Below are positions 25,231 to 37,740 of a stretch of DNA of 64,000 bases, one piece after another (positions within the stretch are counted from its first letter, which is position 1; each line of letters begins with the position of its first letter). The DNA is from Pholiota molesta (Eukaryota > Basidiomycota > Agaricomycetes > Agaricales > Strophariaceae): NCBI GenBank assembly GCA_014925825.1, contig JACGCK010000166.1, positions 33,502-97,501 on the forward strand, in the 5' to 3' direction. The translations under genes and the position numbers were made by a program. The notes beneath the pieces are model-generated. The model worked only from the letters and a program-made list of their open reading frames with translations. It did no database searches and had not been told where the DNA came from.

Positions 25231-27176
25231 TTACAATACGACCTTGCTAACTTCCTCCGATATCTCTTCAACCTCAGCCTCAACGTTTTGTTCCATTTCG
25301 TCCTCCTTTTTGCTCACACTTTCCTTTTTGCGGCAACATTGGCGAAGCTCAAGGTTGGACGAACAGTAGGGACCAAAGAAGGACCAGTAGGCCTTGACGC
25401 CGGAGATTTTGGAGCAGTAGTGGTAGAAGAGACTGGAGGTGTTTGAGGTCGGCTCAGCGTGCTTCGTTCAATACCTGTACGCGAGCTAGTCCTTGACATA
25501 GCGAGCTTTTCGTGAGTAGCTCCTCGTTCTCGTTCAATGCGTTCAGCCACTTCCTTATCCCGAGAGCTAACATCGACGGGCCTACATCACGATTCATGTC
25601 AATACTAAGTCTGTTAAATCTGAAACGGTTTCTTACTTTGCTGCACCAAAAGGACTCGGCCGAGCGGTTTGTGAGGCCGGGGTGGTAGGTCCCATTTTCG
25701 GAGAAGAGAGTGGGCTGGGGGAAACAGACGCGTTTCCAGATCTCGGTAATAACTCCAGCTTCCTGCGTGCTAGCTGTGGAGTTGGAGGGGTAGAACTGCT
25801 GGCTTTCGTTTATCGAATAAGGTATGTCAGTTTGCAATGTCATACAATTTATTGATAAAACTCACGTGAAATGCTGGTTCGACCAGTGGGCACAGGCTTT
25901 GGTTGACGTGCGGCACTTCTCCAGTCACCTTCGTCACTGGGAGCTTCCCTAGGAGGACCCATATCGCCCCTTATTCGATTAGATTTCCCGGAAATGTCAT
26001 CACTCGCCCCATTGGTTGTAGATTTGAATTTGCTACCAATTGCCCAGACTTCATCTTTGTCTGCTGCGCTTGCCTGCGTTTCAGAGGATAAAAAGCCTGA
26101 CCCTTTGCGCTTGAACGGAGGAGCATCGCTATCAGGAATACGTTGTGGCTTATTAGAACGCCATTGATCAACGCCGTCAGCTGCGCTGGAGACCTGTCGA
26201 TCTGCACGGTCGGAAGGGCCGTCGAAACGACGACGGGAAGGATCACGAGAGTCAGGAAGATCCGGAAGAGGTCCATCACGACGCCAAGGGTTGTCAAATT
26301 TCGCACTATCCTCGGAAGCGCCGCCAAAACCACGTTCCTTTGCTAGTAAATGCTCAGATGCTTTGGCCAACAAGGAATGGCGAATATGACATACGTGGTT
26401 CTGCGACACTAACGCGGACAGTTCTTCCAGAGAAACTCTGCATAGTACAATGAGAATCACCTGCATCTTGCAAAATAGAGTAATCGGTTGCTTACGGAAC
26501 CAGTCTTTGCAAGGGCGTCTTTCAATCCCTCGAGATCTTCGAACTCTATGTATCCAAACCCTTTGGGTTTCTCGTCCTTATCTTTGATTATTTTGACAGA
26601 TTTCGTCTGTAAAGCATGAAAATGGGTTCGAATGATATAGGAGAAATACTAACATACTTTGATACCAGAGAAAAACTGTCCGAGCTCGATTTCAGTCAAA
26701 TCGAAGGCCAAGTTTCCCACAAAAGCGGTATAAGGAGGTTGGGTCGGTAGAGGAAGATCCTCGCGCGGAGGTCCACTTTGACGATCCGCTATCAAACGAT
26801 ACACAGTATTCAGAAAAGTCTTGGTTCTAAAGGGAAATACTCACGACGTGAACTCAAAAAATCGTCTCCCCTTCTTCCGAACCGATCGCCTGTCTGTTCT
26901 TCATCGATTCTCGCCGCGGCTAAGGATAAAAAAGATTGAAGTTGCTCAAAAATACATTATAATGAACTTACGAGCATTAGGAAGAGATTCCATTTCATCT
27001 GCCCATGATCCTAGAGCTGTCGAGGCAAATAAATAAGTTTGCATATATACGAAATCTGAGATACTTACCGCTGTCTCCGAGAAACTCATTCAAGGAAATC
27101 TTCTTAGCTTTCTTCGGCGCTAGAGATGTCTTTGTTAGAATTTTCAGCAGTAGATATGGTTTCCATGCTAACCCAT
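25231..27176 (-). CDS. translation initiation factor eIF4B (RRM protein)
   Basis: The first coding exon is only ATGG (27176-27173), followed by a 53-nt intron; the protein then runs MAPKKAKKISLNEFLGD, LGSWADEMESLPN, and an RRM with RNP2-like YTAFVGNLAFDL and RNP1 KPKGFGYIEF. A long Arg/Asp/Gly/Pro-rich region follows (FGGASEDSAKFDNPWRRDGP, GDWRSAARQPKP, PTPQLARRKLELLPRSG), then a charged helix (KEVAERIERERGATHEKLAM) and an acidic C-terminus ending VSKVVL. This matches fungal eIF4B, which stimulates the eIF4A helicase in 5' leader unwinding and binds RNA. One extra A in the A run at 25324-25328 is needed to pass from FANVAAKK to ESVSKKEDEMEQ; without it translation would stop a few codons later. 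At least eight introns are present. Confidence 0.85.
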
Positions 27177-28125
27177 GTTGAATATCGGCCTGAGATGAAG
27201 CTGGACCGTCAGATACTAAGATAGTGAAATTTCGGTCTGCTTTGTGTTTGTGTGAGTTTGGCTGTGGCGTGAGCTACTTTGGTCTTGCTTGCACGCAACA
27301 ATTAAGTCATGTCGGGCCGACACTTGCGCTGTTATGCTGCTGTTACTAATGTCACCCGCAAAAGTTCAAAATTTTTGCCCTCGGATACTATCCTAATCCA
27401 GGAGTTTGAAAAGTCACAGGAGTTTGAAATCTTCATTTTCCTCCGTCAGTTTCCAGTATCTCATTCTCAGGTTTTGCATGATGATACATACATAATATAC
27501 ATTAATGAATATAAAGAAAGATTGGAGAGAATCGGAGTACAGCAAGCAGTGGACGGTGAAAAGACATTTCCATTACACTCAGAGAGGCAATGTAACCAAA
27601 TGTTGTCCCAAATCTATGTAGATCGGGCTGCTCATTCACCCTCGGAATTTTGGGACAACATTCCTACATAGCAAGCCATTTGCTATGCAAAACCCTGGAC
27701 TCAAGGATGTGTTCATTCAAATGTTAGATTGAAAAAAGGTCATTTTGTCTTTGCGAAGAGTGACCGACGTGATAGTTTTGTAGCTCCGCCCCAAAGGCAA
27801 AACAACTGATGAAAATCCTCCTCCACGACCATTGTGGCAGCCGACGGTGCCGGGGCTCGGAATACGAAAATGTTGATGTGACTTTCAGTGACAAGGCTTT
27901 CAATCTCGCGATGTCGTCGATTTTTTACCACCGGGAATGCTCCACTGTCCACTGTGCTTGACCTCTCCACAAGAAATTCTATATTCGAGTAGAAGACAAA
28001 AAGCCACATGTGCTGGTCAAGTTTAAGGGATGGAGGGCCAATGGTTGTGGAGGAATACACTTTCTACCGAAATTGTTTCAAACTCCTGGCTTAGGATAGT
28101 AAGTAGGCAAACTCTCTGGCCTCAT
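27177..28125. other. upstream region of eIF4B, no supported gene
   Basis: The promoter and 5' leader of eIF4B lie at the left edge. Short frames near 27309-27671 (+) and 27740-28060 (-) show no domain, no splice signals of use and no codon bias, so I leave them unannotated. The region marks the change from gene-rich to repeat-rich DNA. Confidence 0.45.
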
Positions 28126-28128
28126 ACT

Positions 28129-29348
28129 CACAGGACACGCTACCAAATAAATGTGTGTCTTTTATGCAGTAGCTATGTAATAATTTATTTACATCAGAGA
28201 CCAAATATCTTACAGTAATTTACTTATAAGATATTTGTTATGAGTCAATAAATAAAAAGGTCTGATATATTTGGGACATATGTGATAAGATATTTGAAAT
28301 GTAATCAGCACATAAATGTTGTGAATTTATTGGGTACAGATATTGTCACATACATCACAATAACATATAGAATAAACCCATGTAATATATTTGGTACATA
28401 TTTAGACCTTGACATATGCATGAACTACAAATAATTTAGCCATGTTTATTTGGAACCAAATTATAAGCTATGGGGACAGTTATTAGGTAGAATATTTGAA
28501 GTCCATTCTGCAAATGCAAGATTTGCCACATGGCAATTGAAAATGACAATCTCATGCAATTCCCAAGTGTGCAAATTTGCACAATTTCACACAATTTTAA
28601 ACGTGCAATTTTGCGCAATTTCATGCAATTTTTAAAGGCGCAAATTTGCGCAATTGCACAATTTTTACAGGCATAAATTTGCGCAATTTCGCGCAATTTC
28701 CAAGGGCACAAATTTGCGCAATCCCATGCAAATTCTGAAATTGCCATGTGCGCAAAATTGCGCAAATTTACGCCTGTAAAAATTGTACAATTGCACAAAT
28801 TTGCACCTTTAAAAATTGCGTGAAATTGCGGAAATTTGCGCGTTTAAAATTGCGGAAATTGCGGAAAATTGCGGGTTTAAAATTGCATGAAATTGCGCAA
28901 ATTTGCACACTTGGGAATTGCATGAGATTGTTGTTTTAAATTGCCATGTGGCAAATCTTGCATTTGCAGAATGGACTTCAAATATTCTACCTAATAACTG
29001 TCCCCATAGCTTATAATTTAGTTCCAAATAAACATGGCTAATTTATTTGTAGTTCATGCATACGTCAAGGTCTAAATATGTATCAAATATATTACATGGG
29101 TTTATTCTATATGTTATTGTGATGTACGTGACAATATCTGTACCCAATAAATTCACAACATTTATGTGCTGATTACATTTCAAATATCTTATCACATATG
29201 TCCCAAATATATCAGACCTTTTTATTTATTGACTTATAACAAATATCTTATAAGTAAATTACTGTAAGATATTTGGTCTCTGATGTAAATAGATTATTAC
29301 ATAGCTACCACATAAAAGACACACATTTATGTGGTAGCACGTCCTGTG
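28129..29348. mobile_element. 1.2-kb foldback element with ~550-bp inverted arms
   Basis: The left part starting CACAGGAC and the right part ending GTCCTGTG are near-perfect reverse complements over about 400-550 bp each. The trinucleotide ACT stands directly outside both ends (28126-28128 and 29349-29351), a possible 3-bp target duplication. The centre (28560-28900) is packed with palindromic TTGCGCAA-type words. No coding capacity is seen, so it would be non-autonomous. The family cannot be named. Confidence 0.8.
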
Positions 29349-29351
29349 ACT

Positions 29352-29815
29352 GGGAACCAGCAATGCATCGGTAATTCAAACTCCAACTCACCACCAAAAA
29401 AATGGCTAGCCTCCGTCGCACCGTCACTTCAACAGATGGAGACTAGTATGTAGGTACTAGGGAGAAAAGTAATAGCAATGGCAATTCAAAAAGATTCTTG
29501 GGAGTGGATTTTTTCTTCTTGGGTCCAATCTTAAGATATTGCCATTAGAGCATCAAAAATACTCGAAATCATAGTAATAGAGGCCATTTAGAAAAAATCT
29601 GTTCCCAAGACTTTTATGAGAATGTAAAATAAACATCATAGCCCTATTCAGATTTTCTTGTAAGTGTTTGTGGAAGGCAGCACGGAGCCATCTTGAAAAA
29701 CCCAGTTTTTGATGTCCCGAAATGGGAATTTAGGGTCATCATTAGCCATTAGAGCCTCATCATGATGTGGCTGCATTGGTGCGTCTCCTCTAATTATGCA
29801 TTTTGAGATGTAAAG
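29352..29815. other. AT-rich spacer, nothing recognised
   Basis: This stretch between the foldback element and the broken plus-strand gene shows no reading frame, repeat or RNA signal that I can support. Confidence 0.4.
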
Positions 29816-30942
29816 ATGCATTTCTTGACTACCTACCAACCACAGGACCCTCTGACAACATGCCAGCTCAGTGTACATGACTTCAAAGAGCTCATACAGT
29901 CCAGAATCTGGCAGAAATCCATGCTCAGCATGGAAAAAAAGGGACTACAGATTGCAAGGATTCTAATGGATGGAACACAGTGGTCAACAAAGAGAATTGA
30001 AGGCTGGAACAAATGGTTAAAGTGGAGAAGGAACGAGGTGATGCATACCAATGGAAACTATGGAACAAAACTAGGGAGGCCAAACAAGCAAAAGATACCC
30101 AAAATATTCTCCAAAAGGAAAATGCACGCATCAAGCTCAATCTACATCTCCGTGGCTTCCGAGCTCCAAAGCAGAAGGAAAACCTCATAAAGAAGACAAT
30201 GAAGAAGTGCAATAACCTTTCAGAAGAGATCTATATCAAGGAAAAGGGAGTTGTCAAGGATCCATGCTGTGTTATGATTCGGGAACTAGGAGCTATGAAC
30301 ATACTTGAAGAAAAGACAGATAAAGTTATCAAGACAGTTGCTAAAGCCCTAGGGATGGAAATTACCAACACAGTATCAGTGCACACAGTTGGCCGAATTA
30401 TGAAAGAAGGAGGGATAGCTGCTTAAATCCAGTTAGTTTCCAAGATTGAAGCAGCAAAAGGTGAGTATACTCAAATTAAAGACCAAACTGTAAACATTGA
30501 CGTCAATACATTTAGGGATTACACTGAGCTCTGATGGAACAACCATTCGACACCAAAACTATGGATCACACCACATTAATCTGAAAGTCCCTTCATATAA
30601 TGGACAAAGCTCACCTGGCAGTGTATTCATGACGCGTTTTATGGGAATCGGTTCGGCTCCAAACCATACAAGCAATACACAGCTCCATGGGCTGCAATAG
30701 CAAGTTCAGACAGTATATGGCATGTATAATCAAAGCCGTCTCGGAGAGATTGGCCCTGCAGACACTATTTCCTTTCCAATGTATGTGTTAGGTTTAGGTT
30801 CTGATCATGCAGAAGATCAGAAGCAGCTCTCAAAGCTTATACTGGAATGGAAGATAATCAGTACGAAACAAATTCACGGTGAGAGGCTTGCTATTGGGCA
30901 AGACCTTGAATCAGAAAAACACAAATGTGGAGCAAGATCCTA
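29816..30942 (+). pseudogene. decayed agaricomycete repeat-family gene (unknown function)
   Basis: Three segments in changing frames belong together: a coiled-coil part (LQKENARIKLNLHLRGF), a helical part (VIRELG-like, VIKTVAKALGMEITNTV and SVHTVGRIMKEGG) and a compact part (GITLSSDGTTIRHQNYGSHH, then VPSYNG, FMTRFMGIGSAPNH and GSDHAEDQKQLSKL). From general knowledge, this order occurs in a large repeated family of agaricomycete hypothetical proteins that behaves like a mobile element, but I know no formal name. Internal stops and frame changes show it is not functional here. It is inserted between the foldback element and non-coding repeat DNA. Confidence 0.5.
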
Positions 30943-30960
30943 AACTCCAGGTTGAGCAAT

Positions 30961-33310
30961 GCCCTTCTGTAGTTTATTCAATCTTTTTATAATTGTGTGT
31001 GTGTGTCTCTGGGTATGATTTTCTTTTTCTATAGGTCCTACTTTTGACAGTAAGTTGCCTTGCTCATTTGATATTTTTTGGGAAGGAGTTATTTTTAGGA
31101 TCAATCACTGAGTATCTCATAACTTTGTTGATTCTGGCTCAGGAAAGGTAACGTTGTTTTTATGGTATTGTAATTGTTGATTTATTGCTTGGTAATGCAC
31201 TGGAAATTCACTTAATAAATCTTGTCGATGCTCTGTTTTGCTAGGTAGATTTCCACTTGGCTACAATCGCCGTAGTACCGTGTACTATGAGTCCTGGTGT
31301 CTCAAAAATGCGACAATAGCTCATCGCTATTTAAATCCTCACAAACACTCTCAATATACGCGGCCACGGATCACTAGCCTGGGACTACATTCAGTCCGAC
31401 CTCAAGCTGCGATAGTCTCGACAAGTTATAGCACTCGGCGCTGAAACAAATCCGTATTTTTATCCCTTAGCATTCAAACATTTATAGTTTGTATAAAATG
31501 GGTACTGATTGCTTGTCCTTAACTACACTACCTACTGGTAATTTATACTACTACAAGTGTATGGTCCCAGGCCCCAACATTAATACATACAAACAGTTCA
31601 CAAACAGTCCAACATTCTTAGATTCCAATTCCTATCCTTCTGGGTAACGATTGCTCAGTAGTATAGGCCCAGGCCTTAGCTGCATTCTTCGTGACTCTAT
31701 ACCCTCTGCCCATGTCCTCTTTTCCATGTGAAATATCCTGGTTTTTAGGTCACCAGACCATTATTCATTATTCTTTGTCATCTTTGTCTCTCTGCTTATT
31801 GATTTCTCTGCTGCACCTGACTCGCAGCTTTGCTAGATGCCTTTGCGCTTATTCACACTTTAACAGCTATCTGCATTCTATCTTTAGCAGCTGAATATAG
31901 ATGCATGGTCTGTATTTAGAGCTTTAGCTATAATCCCGGCTTGGGGAGCTGTGTTCCATGCATAATGCTGTGCTTTGGATTGCTAGGGAATGTCTGTTCT
32001 GTTTTTTATGCTTGTCCCATGTAGTGGTTTAAGCACACGCATAGGTAGTATTTGAGTATCAAATGGATAGCTGTTTTTGTTAAACTGTCTCCTGGCTTGC
32101 AGTTGAGTTACAATTTACTGTAACATCGTCTGCTACCATTGTCACAGATGGCTGTCTTTAATCTCTTTATTGAATTTATGCACCGCTAATGAGTTCTCAG
32201 TCCAGGACGGCTTAAACTCCTCCACCAGCTGACTGGTATTTCTACTGATAAAAAGGCAAAATATTGTGGGTTTCATGTATAGCCGAAACCGCACCCTATC
32301 ATCTCCCCCCCAGTGAAATCTTGACTGTCCTCAGTCAATTTCTGGCCCCATAGGTTTATTCCTTTGGACATTTCCCAAACTCTGCTTTGATTTTTGCATA
32401 TTCAGTTGCGAAACACGAGGCTCTCACTGCGAGCTGATTTTACAACATTAGATCTCCTTTTCCAACCCATTTTCTTAGCCATTCCGTGTCCACCCAGGCT
32501 TCGAAAGCTTATTGCTCAACATAGCAACACAGTGTTTAATGCCCTATAGCCCACATTCCTCTACTATCCTTAGACAATATGGGTGTCATTTATTGTGATT
32601 TCACTTGTTCTTCACGATTCTAGGCACGGACAGCTATGTCCCATACCTGTTAGCGCCCTGATTATTGCCTGCTGCTTTGCTGCTGCTATTTTTAAACTCG
32701 TCCTTCTTTGTCTTCTTAGCTTTTAACTCTGTGCTTCTTTTGAGTTGCTATGACTCGTAGACATCCGGGCCGGACAATTGCAGTATGTGTCTCAAGGAGA
32801 TCACCTCCATTTGGTCATTAGTCTACCAGATTTGGACCAAGTCCTACTCTGTTCGCTAACACCGGTATGTCTGCATCGCTACTCCGTTGGGCTTGCATGG
32901 TAATCCTCAGAGGCCCGTGCACTTTTCCCTCTAATATTTAAGATGGCCTGCTTTGCCCTCAGCTACTCATCCCACCTCCTCTTCCTTACGTTCTCACCCC
33001 ACTACCATTACTCTTTAATCATGGTTTCCTATGCTGCTCGCCTCCGTCTCCAACTGCCCTTGCTTTTGAAAGCTTTCTTTTCCACCAATCTTGGTGGCAC
33101 CTACTCCAACCGTATCTTGCAGACCATCTCCACTGACTTGTCCACTGATTTTTATTTCTAACTGACTTTGCCTTTATTCTGTTCTTAGAACACCTTCCTT
33201 CTCACAAATCCCCGGGCTACATTTGAAAGCCCCGAGATTTGTCGACTCGTCTACTCCATTTCCCGATTGTATGAAGACCGCCCCCAAGGAGGACCCCTGA
33301 TAATGCCGTG
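30961..33310. other. T-rich repeat-derived DNA without recognisable genes
   Basis: About 2.3 kb of pyrimidine-rich sequence holds only short open frames (at most ~72 codons). A C run near 32304-32312 resembles the complement of a retroelement polypurine tract, but no matching LTR is visible. I cannot support any gene. Confidence 0.4.
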
Positions 33311-33313
33311 GGA

Positions 33314-33447
33314 GGTCGGATACAAAATAGCCAAAATTTCGGCCGTCATAGGTGTTCGAAATTTTGGCCATTTGGGGGAGATTTTGGGTGTTTTTGTGAT
33401 CCAACATACAAAATTGGGCCGATATAGGTGTTTTTTGTATCCGACCT
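33314..33447. repeat. 134-bp MITE with 14-bp terminal inverted repeats
   Basis: The ends are GGTCGGATACAAAA and its exact reverse complement. Inside lies a second perfect hairpin: CCAAAATTTCG at 33331-33341 pairs with CGAAATTTTGG at 33357-33367. No target duplication is clear. Confidence 0.65.
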
Positions 33448-33851
33448 TTAAAAATGTCTATAAAATAGCAAAAAATCTAAAAAAAATTTCTACGTCTAAA
33501 TACAACCTAAGTACCATTGTCCATATCATTTTGGATGTCTTTTTTATTGGGCGTTTGAGTAAGCACTTCATGGCTTCGAGGATTGCCTATCTTGCACTAG
33601 CATCTTCGTAAAAATGTTGTCAAAAAAGCTAGACACTAATTCTACTAATTTCTAGCGCCGTTTCGTTGTTGCAGGACCAGAATATTGAAGGGGAGATAAA
33701 AAAAAAATGCAGTAGCAGGAGGATGGGCAAAATATCTTGTTTGAGCTTTGGGTGGAAAATAGCGCGGAAAAAGCACTGATTTCGATCATGAAGTTTGCTT
33801 CCAAATTTTTGCCAAATTTGCATGGAAAAGTAACATTGTTTGTGATTGTCA

Positions 33852-35813
33852 CAGTACTTTACACTCCCCTGGGATTCCGGGTGGAATCCGGACTCATTCC
33901 GGGATTCCATGGAAATTCCATGGAAATTCCAGTCTCATTCCGGCTATTCCATGCTCATTCCAAATATTCCAGTTCTATTCCGGATTATTCCAGTTCTATT
34001 CCGGATTATTCCATATCAATTCCATAAGTTGGCTATGATATTCCATCCCTATTCCAGCCTCATTCCATCCTCATTCCAGCCTCATCCTATTAGCTAGGTT
34101 TCAAATATTAATATTCCATCTTCATTCCATATATGTTCCATTCTTATTCCATATATATTCCATCCTCACTCCATTTCCACTCCATCCTTATTCAGTCTTC
34201 ATTCCATCCTCATTCCAACCTTGTTCCAGTTGTATTTTATTCTGATTCCATCCTTGTCCCAGTTATATGTTCCAACCTTGTTCCAACCTTATTCTGGCCT
34301 TATTCCATCTACATTCCAGCCTTATTCCAGCCTTGTTCCAGCCTTATTCCATTTATATTCCAGCCTCCGGGGCACTCACCTGAAGCGCCAAGCTCGACGG
34401 CGCCTTTGTCTGCTCGGCGGCCATCCATCCGTCTAGCCCTCGGGTCACAGCTTGGGCATCGCTGTCGCTGGTCGCTGGCGCTTCGTTGGTGGGTTGTCGT
34501 CGGCTGGTGACGTGGCACGCGTGGACTCACGGCTGGCAGCGGCGGGCGTGGTCGGTGGATGTCCACGGAGGTGCGTCCAGTGGCCATCGTGGCCACTGGA
34601 CGCAAGATGGGTGGTGGGGGATGGTTGTGGCAGGAGTGATAGAGGCGAAGTGGCCATAGTGAGTTGATGTGGCGCGATGTGACCAAACAAATAACGGTGT
34701 GGCGCAGCACAGCACGTGGACAAACTAAATGTGATATGTGTGCTCATGTGGCCTTATTTTATAATGGTCTTGTGGCTTAGTGGTTAGAGCGCCGGTTCAC
34801 CTCGGTCTGTGAAGGTGAGCGTTCGATTCTCGCTACGTGCATGTATCTACTATATATAAAAGCACGAGTTCCCACGGGGGGGAGACAAAACATAAAGATA
34901 AACTCGCAATCTGATTGGCTAGACAAACACGGCTTTACTTTAATCACGCATGTGTCACGCATTTGTCACACTACCCTCTTTCTCATTTCCACCGCGGATA
35001 AGTACTCTTTCTTTTATCTAATTCTTATGCACATGGGCACGAGCTCAAAAAAAAAATAGAAATATGTTAACATTCCACGAGCTATGTACACGGGCACGAG
35101 CTGGCTCAAAGCAGCACATGCACACGAGCTCAAAGTCAATAACAGACTCCTTTGCATGATAGTAAGTTCTCTTTCCTTTATTCTAATTCTTATGCACACG
35201 GACACGAGCTCAAAAAAAAATATATGTTAACATTCTAGCACGAGCTGGCTCAAAGAAAGGTGCACATGGGCACGAGCTGGCATGAGTCAGACACAAGTGG
35301 GACTCAAAATAAGATCATGCTCTCAATTCCACGAGCTTTGAACATGCTACTAAATAATTCTATGGCATTACTCTTATTTTGCAAGGAATTTAAGTAATTA
35401 ACTTGGAGAAGGTGCGGGCATGGGCCCGGGTGAAGCCTTCGCGTCTAAATATCATACGCAACATAATTTGCGACATAACATTTGTTCCAATCAATGGCAT
35501 GGTACACCCCATGCCAACGGCACGGGTCTATCGCTAGTTTTTACTCATAAATATAGCTTGTAACTGCATTCCAACGGGAATCCGGCTTATTCCGTCGGAC
35601 TATTCCATGTTCAATCCACCCAAAAGGCAGTCTGGAATTGGAATTGGCATGGAATGAGTCCGGAATGGGGGCGGAATACAGCACTCAAAGTGTATGGGAC
35701 CTGGGGCATTGGCAAAATGGGCTATATTCCGGATGGATTCCGTGGACATTCCATGGAATCCGGCGGAATCCGGCGGATTCCATGCGGAATTCCAGGCTTA
35801 GTGTAAAGACCTC
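33852..35813. mobile_element. 2-kb non-autonomous relative of the KDZ-type element
   Basis: The left end reads CAGTACTTTACACTCC and the right end is the complement of GAGGTCTTTACACT, the same type of ends as the large element at 53669-61176. The left sub-terminal part (33880-34370) is a loose array of ATTCCA words in plus orientation; the right one (35570-35800) has TGGAATCCGG words. Read from the right, the order is array, imperfect duplicated ~165-bp unit rich in CACGAGCT (35020-35340), tRNA-derived piece, GC-rich block with GGTGACGTGGC at 34506-34516, and the second array. No transposase gene is present. No clear target duplication was found, so the exact borders are uncertain by a few bases. 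Confidence 0.7.
34766..34840 (+). repeat. tRNA-derived (SINE-like) sequence inside the 2-kb element
   Basis: An A-box-like GTGGCTTAGTGGTTAGAGC with a paired D stem and a B-box-like GTTCGATTC lie at tRNA spacing. The acceptor, anticodon and T stems do not pair well, so it is not a working tRNA gene. A poorer but similar sequence sits in the large element. Confidence 0.6.
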
Positions 35814-35819
35814 CTTCAG

Positions 35820-37740
35820 AGACACCGCTTTGCCAGTTGGCACATTTCGGACAAGCTGCCGGAAGTCGCACCTACTCCTCGTCCCGGCGAGACTGATGCT
35901 TTCTGGTGGATGCCCCTCATAGACGACTCTTCGACTCCTACAGCGTCTTGCATATTGTTTTGCACAACTCAGATGCGAGTGAGCGAGCGCCTTGACAGCT
36001 TCCCATGCTCACGGCCCCCAAAGCGGACAGGCTCCGAGCAGGGTCCCGAGGGTGACCGGAGGCACCAGCGTGCACGAAGCAGGGATGGGACGGCCATCAT
36101 CGGCATGACCGCAAGCGCGGTGATGCGCTCTGATGCGCTAAGGCACTCACAGCATGCGCTGATATTGAACGAGCGCGCTCGACACTCAACGTGTCCCCGC
36201 TCCCAATTGGAGAGCCTTGAAAGGTGGCGTATACTTATACAAAGTATGTAATGCACAGGACTGGGTTTGAATGGAAATTTATTTCTCAATTCTCCCAATT
36301 CTATCAAGTGCCTTTATAAAACAAACATATTACTTTTTAAATTTTTTATTGCGGAAACCTTGTCTCTCGCTTTAAGAAAACTATTCCAAAAATCATTGGG
36401 TATATTCAAAAAAAATTGCAGATCATCTCAAAAGCAAAAACGAAGTGCACGAGCCTCTGCGGAACCACACGCTCGCAGTGTGCTGTAGACGCATCATGGC
36501 GTGTCACGCTCGTGGTCATGCCGATGATGGCCGCTTGTCAAGCCTCGTCCCTACTTTGTGCGCCTCTAGCCGCCCTCGGGAGCCTGTCCGCTTTGGGGAC
36601 CGTGAGCATGGGAAGTTGTCAAGGCGCTCGCTCACTCGCATCTGAGTTGTGCAAAACAATATGCAAGACACTGTAATCTCTTCTCAGCCCCCATTGATCC
36701 ATCTCCCTCACGCATCTCAACTCCCCAACCGTCTGACGGCGGTGTGGCGGTGTTTGTTTTGCCTGTTCAACCATCAAAGGCTAGCTCTTCCCATAGCAGT
36801 GCCGCTGCCGGCACCAAAGGCATCAAAAAGCCCAAGTATTCCAAACATCCCCCCTCCTTCGCCTATTCAACCGTTGGACGAAGAATCAGAGAGCTCTGTT
36901 GAGACTGTGCAGAAGGGTAAGCGCAAATGTGGCGCCATATGCAAAACGACCAGTACACCTTCCTTTCTCTTGTATGCCATTCCTTTTAAACTAATGTTTC
37001 TCTTCTTCTATGTTTTAGAGAGTAGCAAGACGAAGGCTGCCAAAGCCAAAGGCAAAGCCACGCCTTCTCCCAAGCATCAGCAAAGGGCCATGTCCGAAGA
37101 AGTTGTGGAGGATGGCCCTTTAGCGGGCATTCATAAATCGACTCTGTGCTCGGCACACCACTCAGCACTACAGGCGCAGAAAGGTACAAGTTCTAAGTTT
37201 TATATTTCATTTACTCCTACTTACACATCGATTCCCTTTATAGCTCTCGAAGCCTCGCCTCCTCCAGGCTTGGGCGAACCCGCGCAGCCAATCCTGAGAG
37301 GTCAGATTGCCATGAAGGACATCCCCATCCAGGGTTTCTCCATGGCCTATCTGCATCAGATTTCCGAGCCCTTGGGATCTCTTGAGGAATTCTCCGGAGT
37401 CCGAATGCCTGCCTGCTGCTCTAAATGTGACAGCGCATCTTTCGGTAAGTTTTTATTAAACATTTCATTGACTTGATAAATTTTTGGCTAACACTTCATT
37501 AGACACCCGCTTGTTGCACTAACTGTGCCTACTATTACGATCAACAAGGAATGGCCAAATGCGAGTTTGTGGGCTGGGACGTTCCCTGCCGACTTTGCAC
37601 TTCGGCCAACCATCCTGGTTGTACTTTCATGGCACACCCCAAAGCACTTGCCCAGATCGCGCTTGCAATCGAACCAAGGGGGTGCTGGGAGCCGAATGCC
37701 GGATGGGGTCCTGGTAGGTAGGTTTGGCCGTGAGGCCGCT
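35820..37740 (+). pseudogene. broken Ser/Pro-rich, cysteine-containing gene of repeat type
   Basis: A first part (FASWHISDKLPEVAPTPRPG, DAFWWMPLIDD) is cut by the TA foldback and resumes with NLFSAPIDPSPSRISTP. Further exons encode a Lys/Ser-rich linker, a segment GQIAMKDIPIQGFSMAYL and a Cys-rich end (ACCTNCAYYYDQQGMAKCEF and VPCRLCTSANHPGCTF) with about seven Cys that could bind zinc. Frame shifts occur near 36830 and 37500. The protein is not recognised; its surroundings suggest that it belonged to a repeat family rather than to a host pathway. Confidence 0.4.
35941..36673. mobile_element. Tc1/mariner-like foldback MITE with TA target duplication
   Basis: Both ends are CAGYGTCTTGCATATTG (left as written, right as complement), flanked by TA at 35939-35940 and 36674-36675. 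The arms match over about 200 bp, and a ~280-bp unrelated AT-rich spacer lies between them. Taking the element out with one TA joins the flanking reading frame (DDSSTPNLFSAP), which supports the borders. No transposase is encoded. Confidence 0.75.

Noticed and set aside
27309..27671. 120-codon plus-strand frame
   Set aside because: No recognisable motif, odd composition and no neighbouring exon signals; likely chance.
28540..28900. Possible CRISPR-like array
   Set aside because: The words are degenerate palindromes without constant repeat length or unique spacers, inside a eukaryotic foldback element.
33267..33611. 114-codon plus-strand frame
   Set aside because: It runs through the MITE at 33314-33447 and owes its length to that repeat.
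34766..34840. Functional tRNA gene
   Set aside because: A and B boxes are present, but acceptor, anticodon and T stems do not pair.
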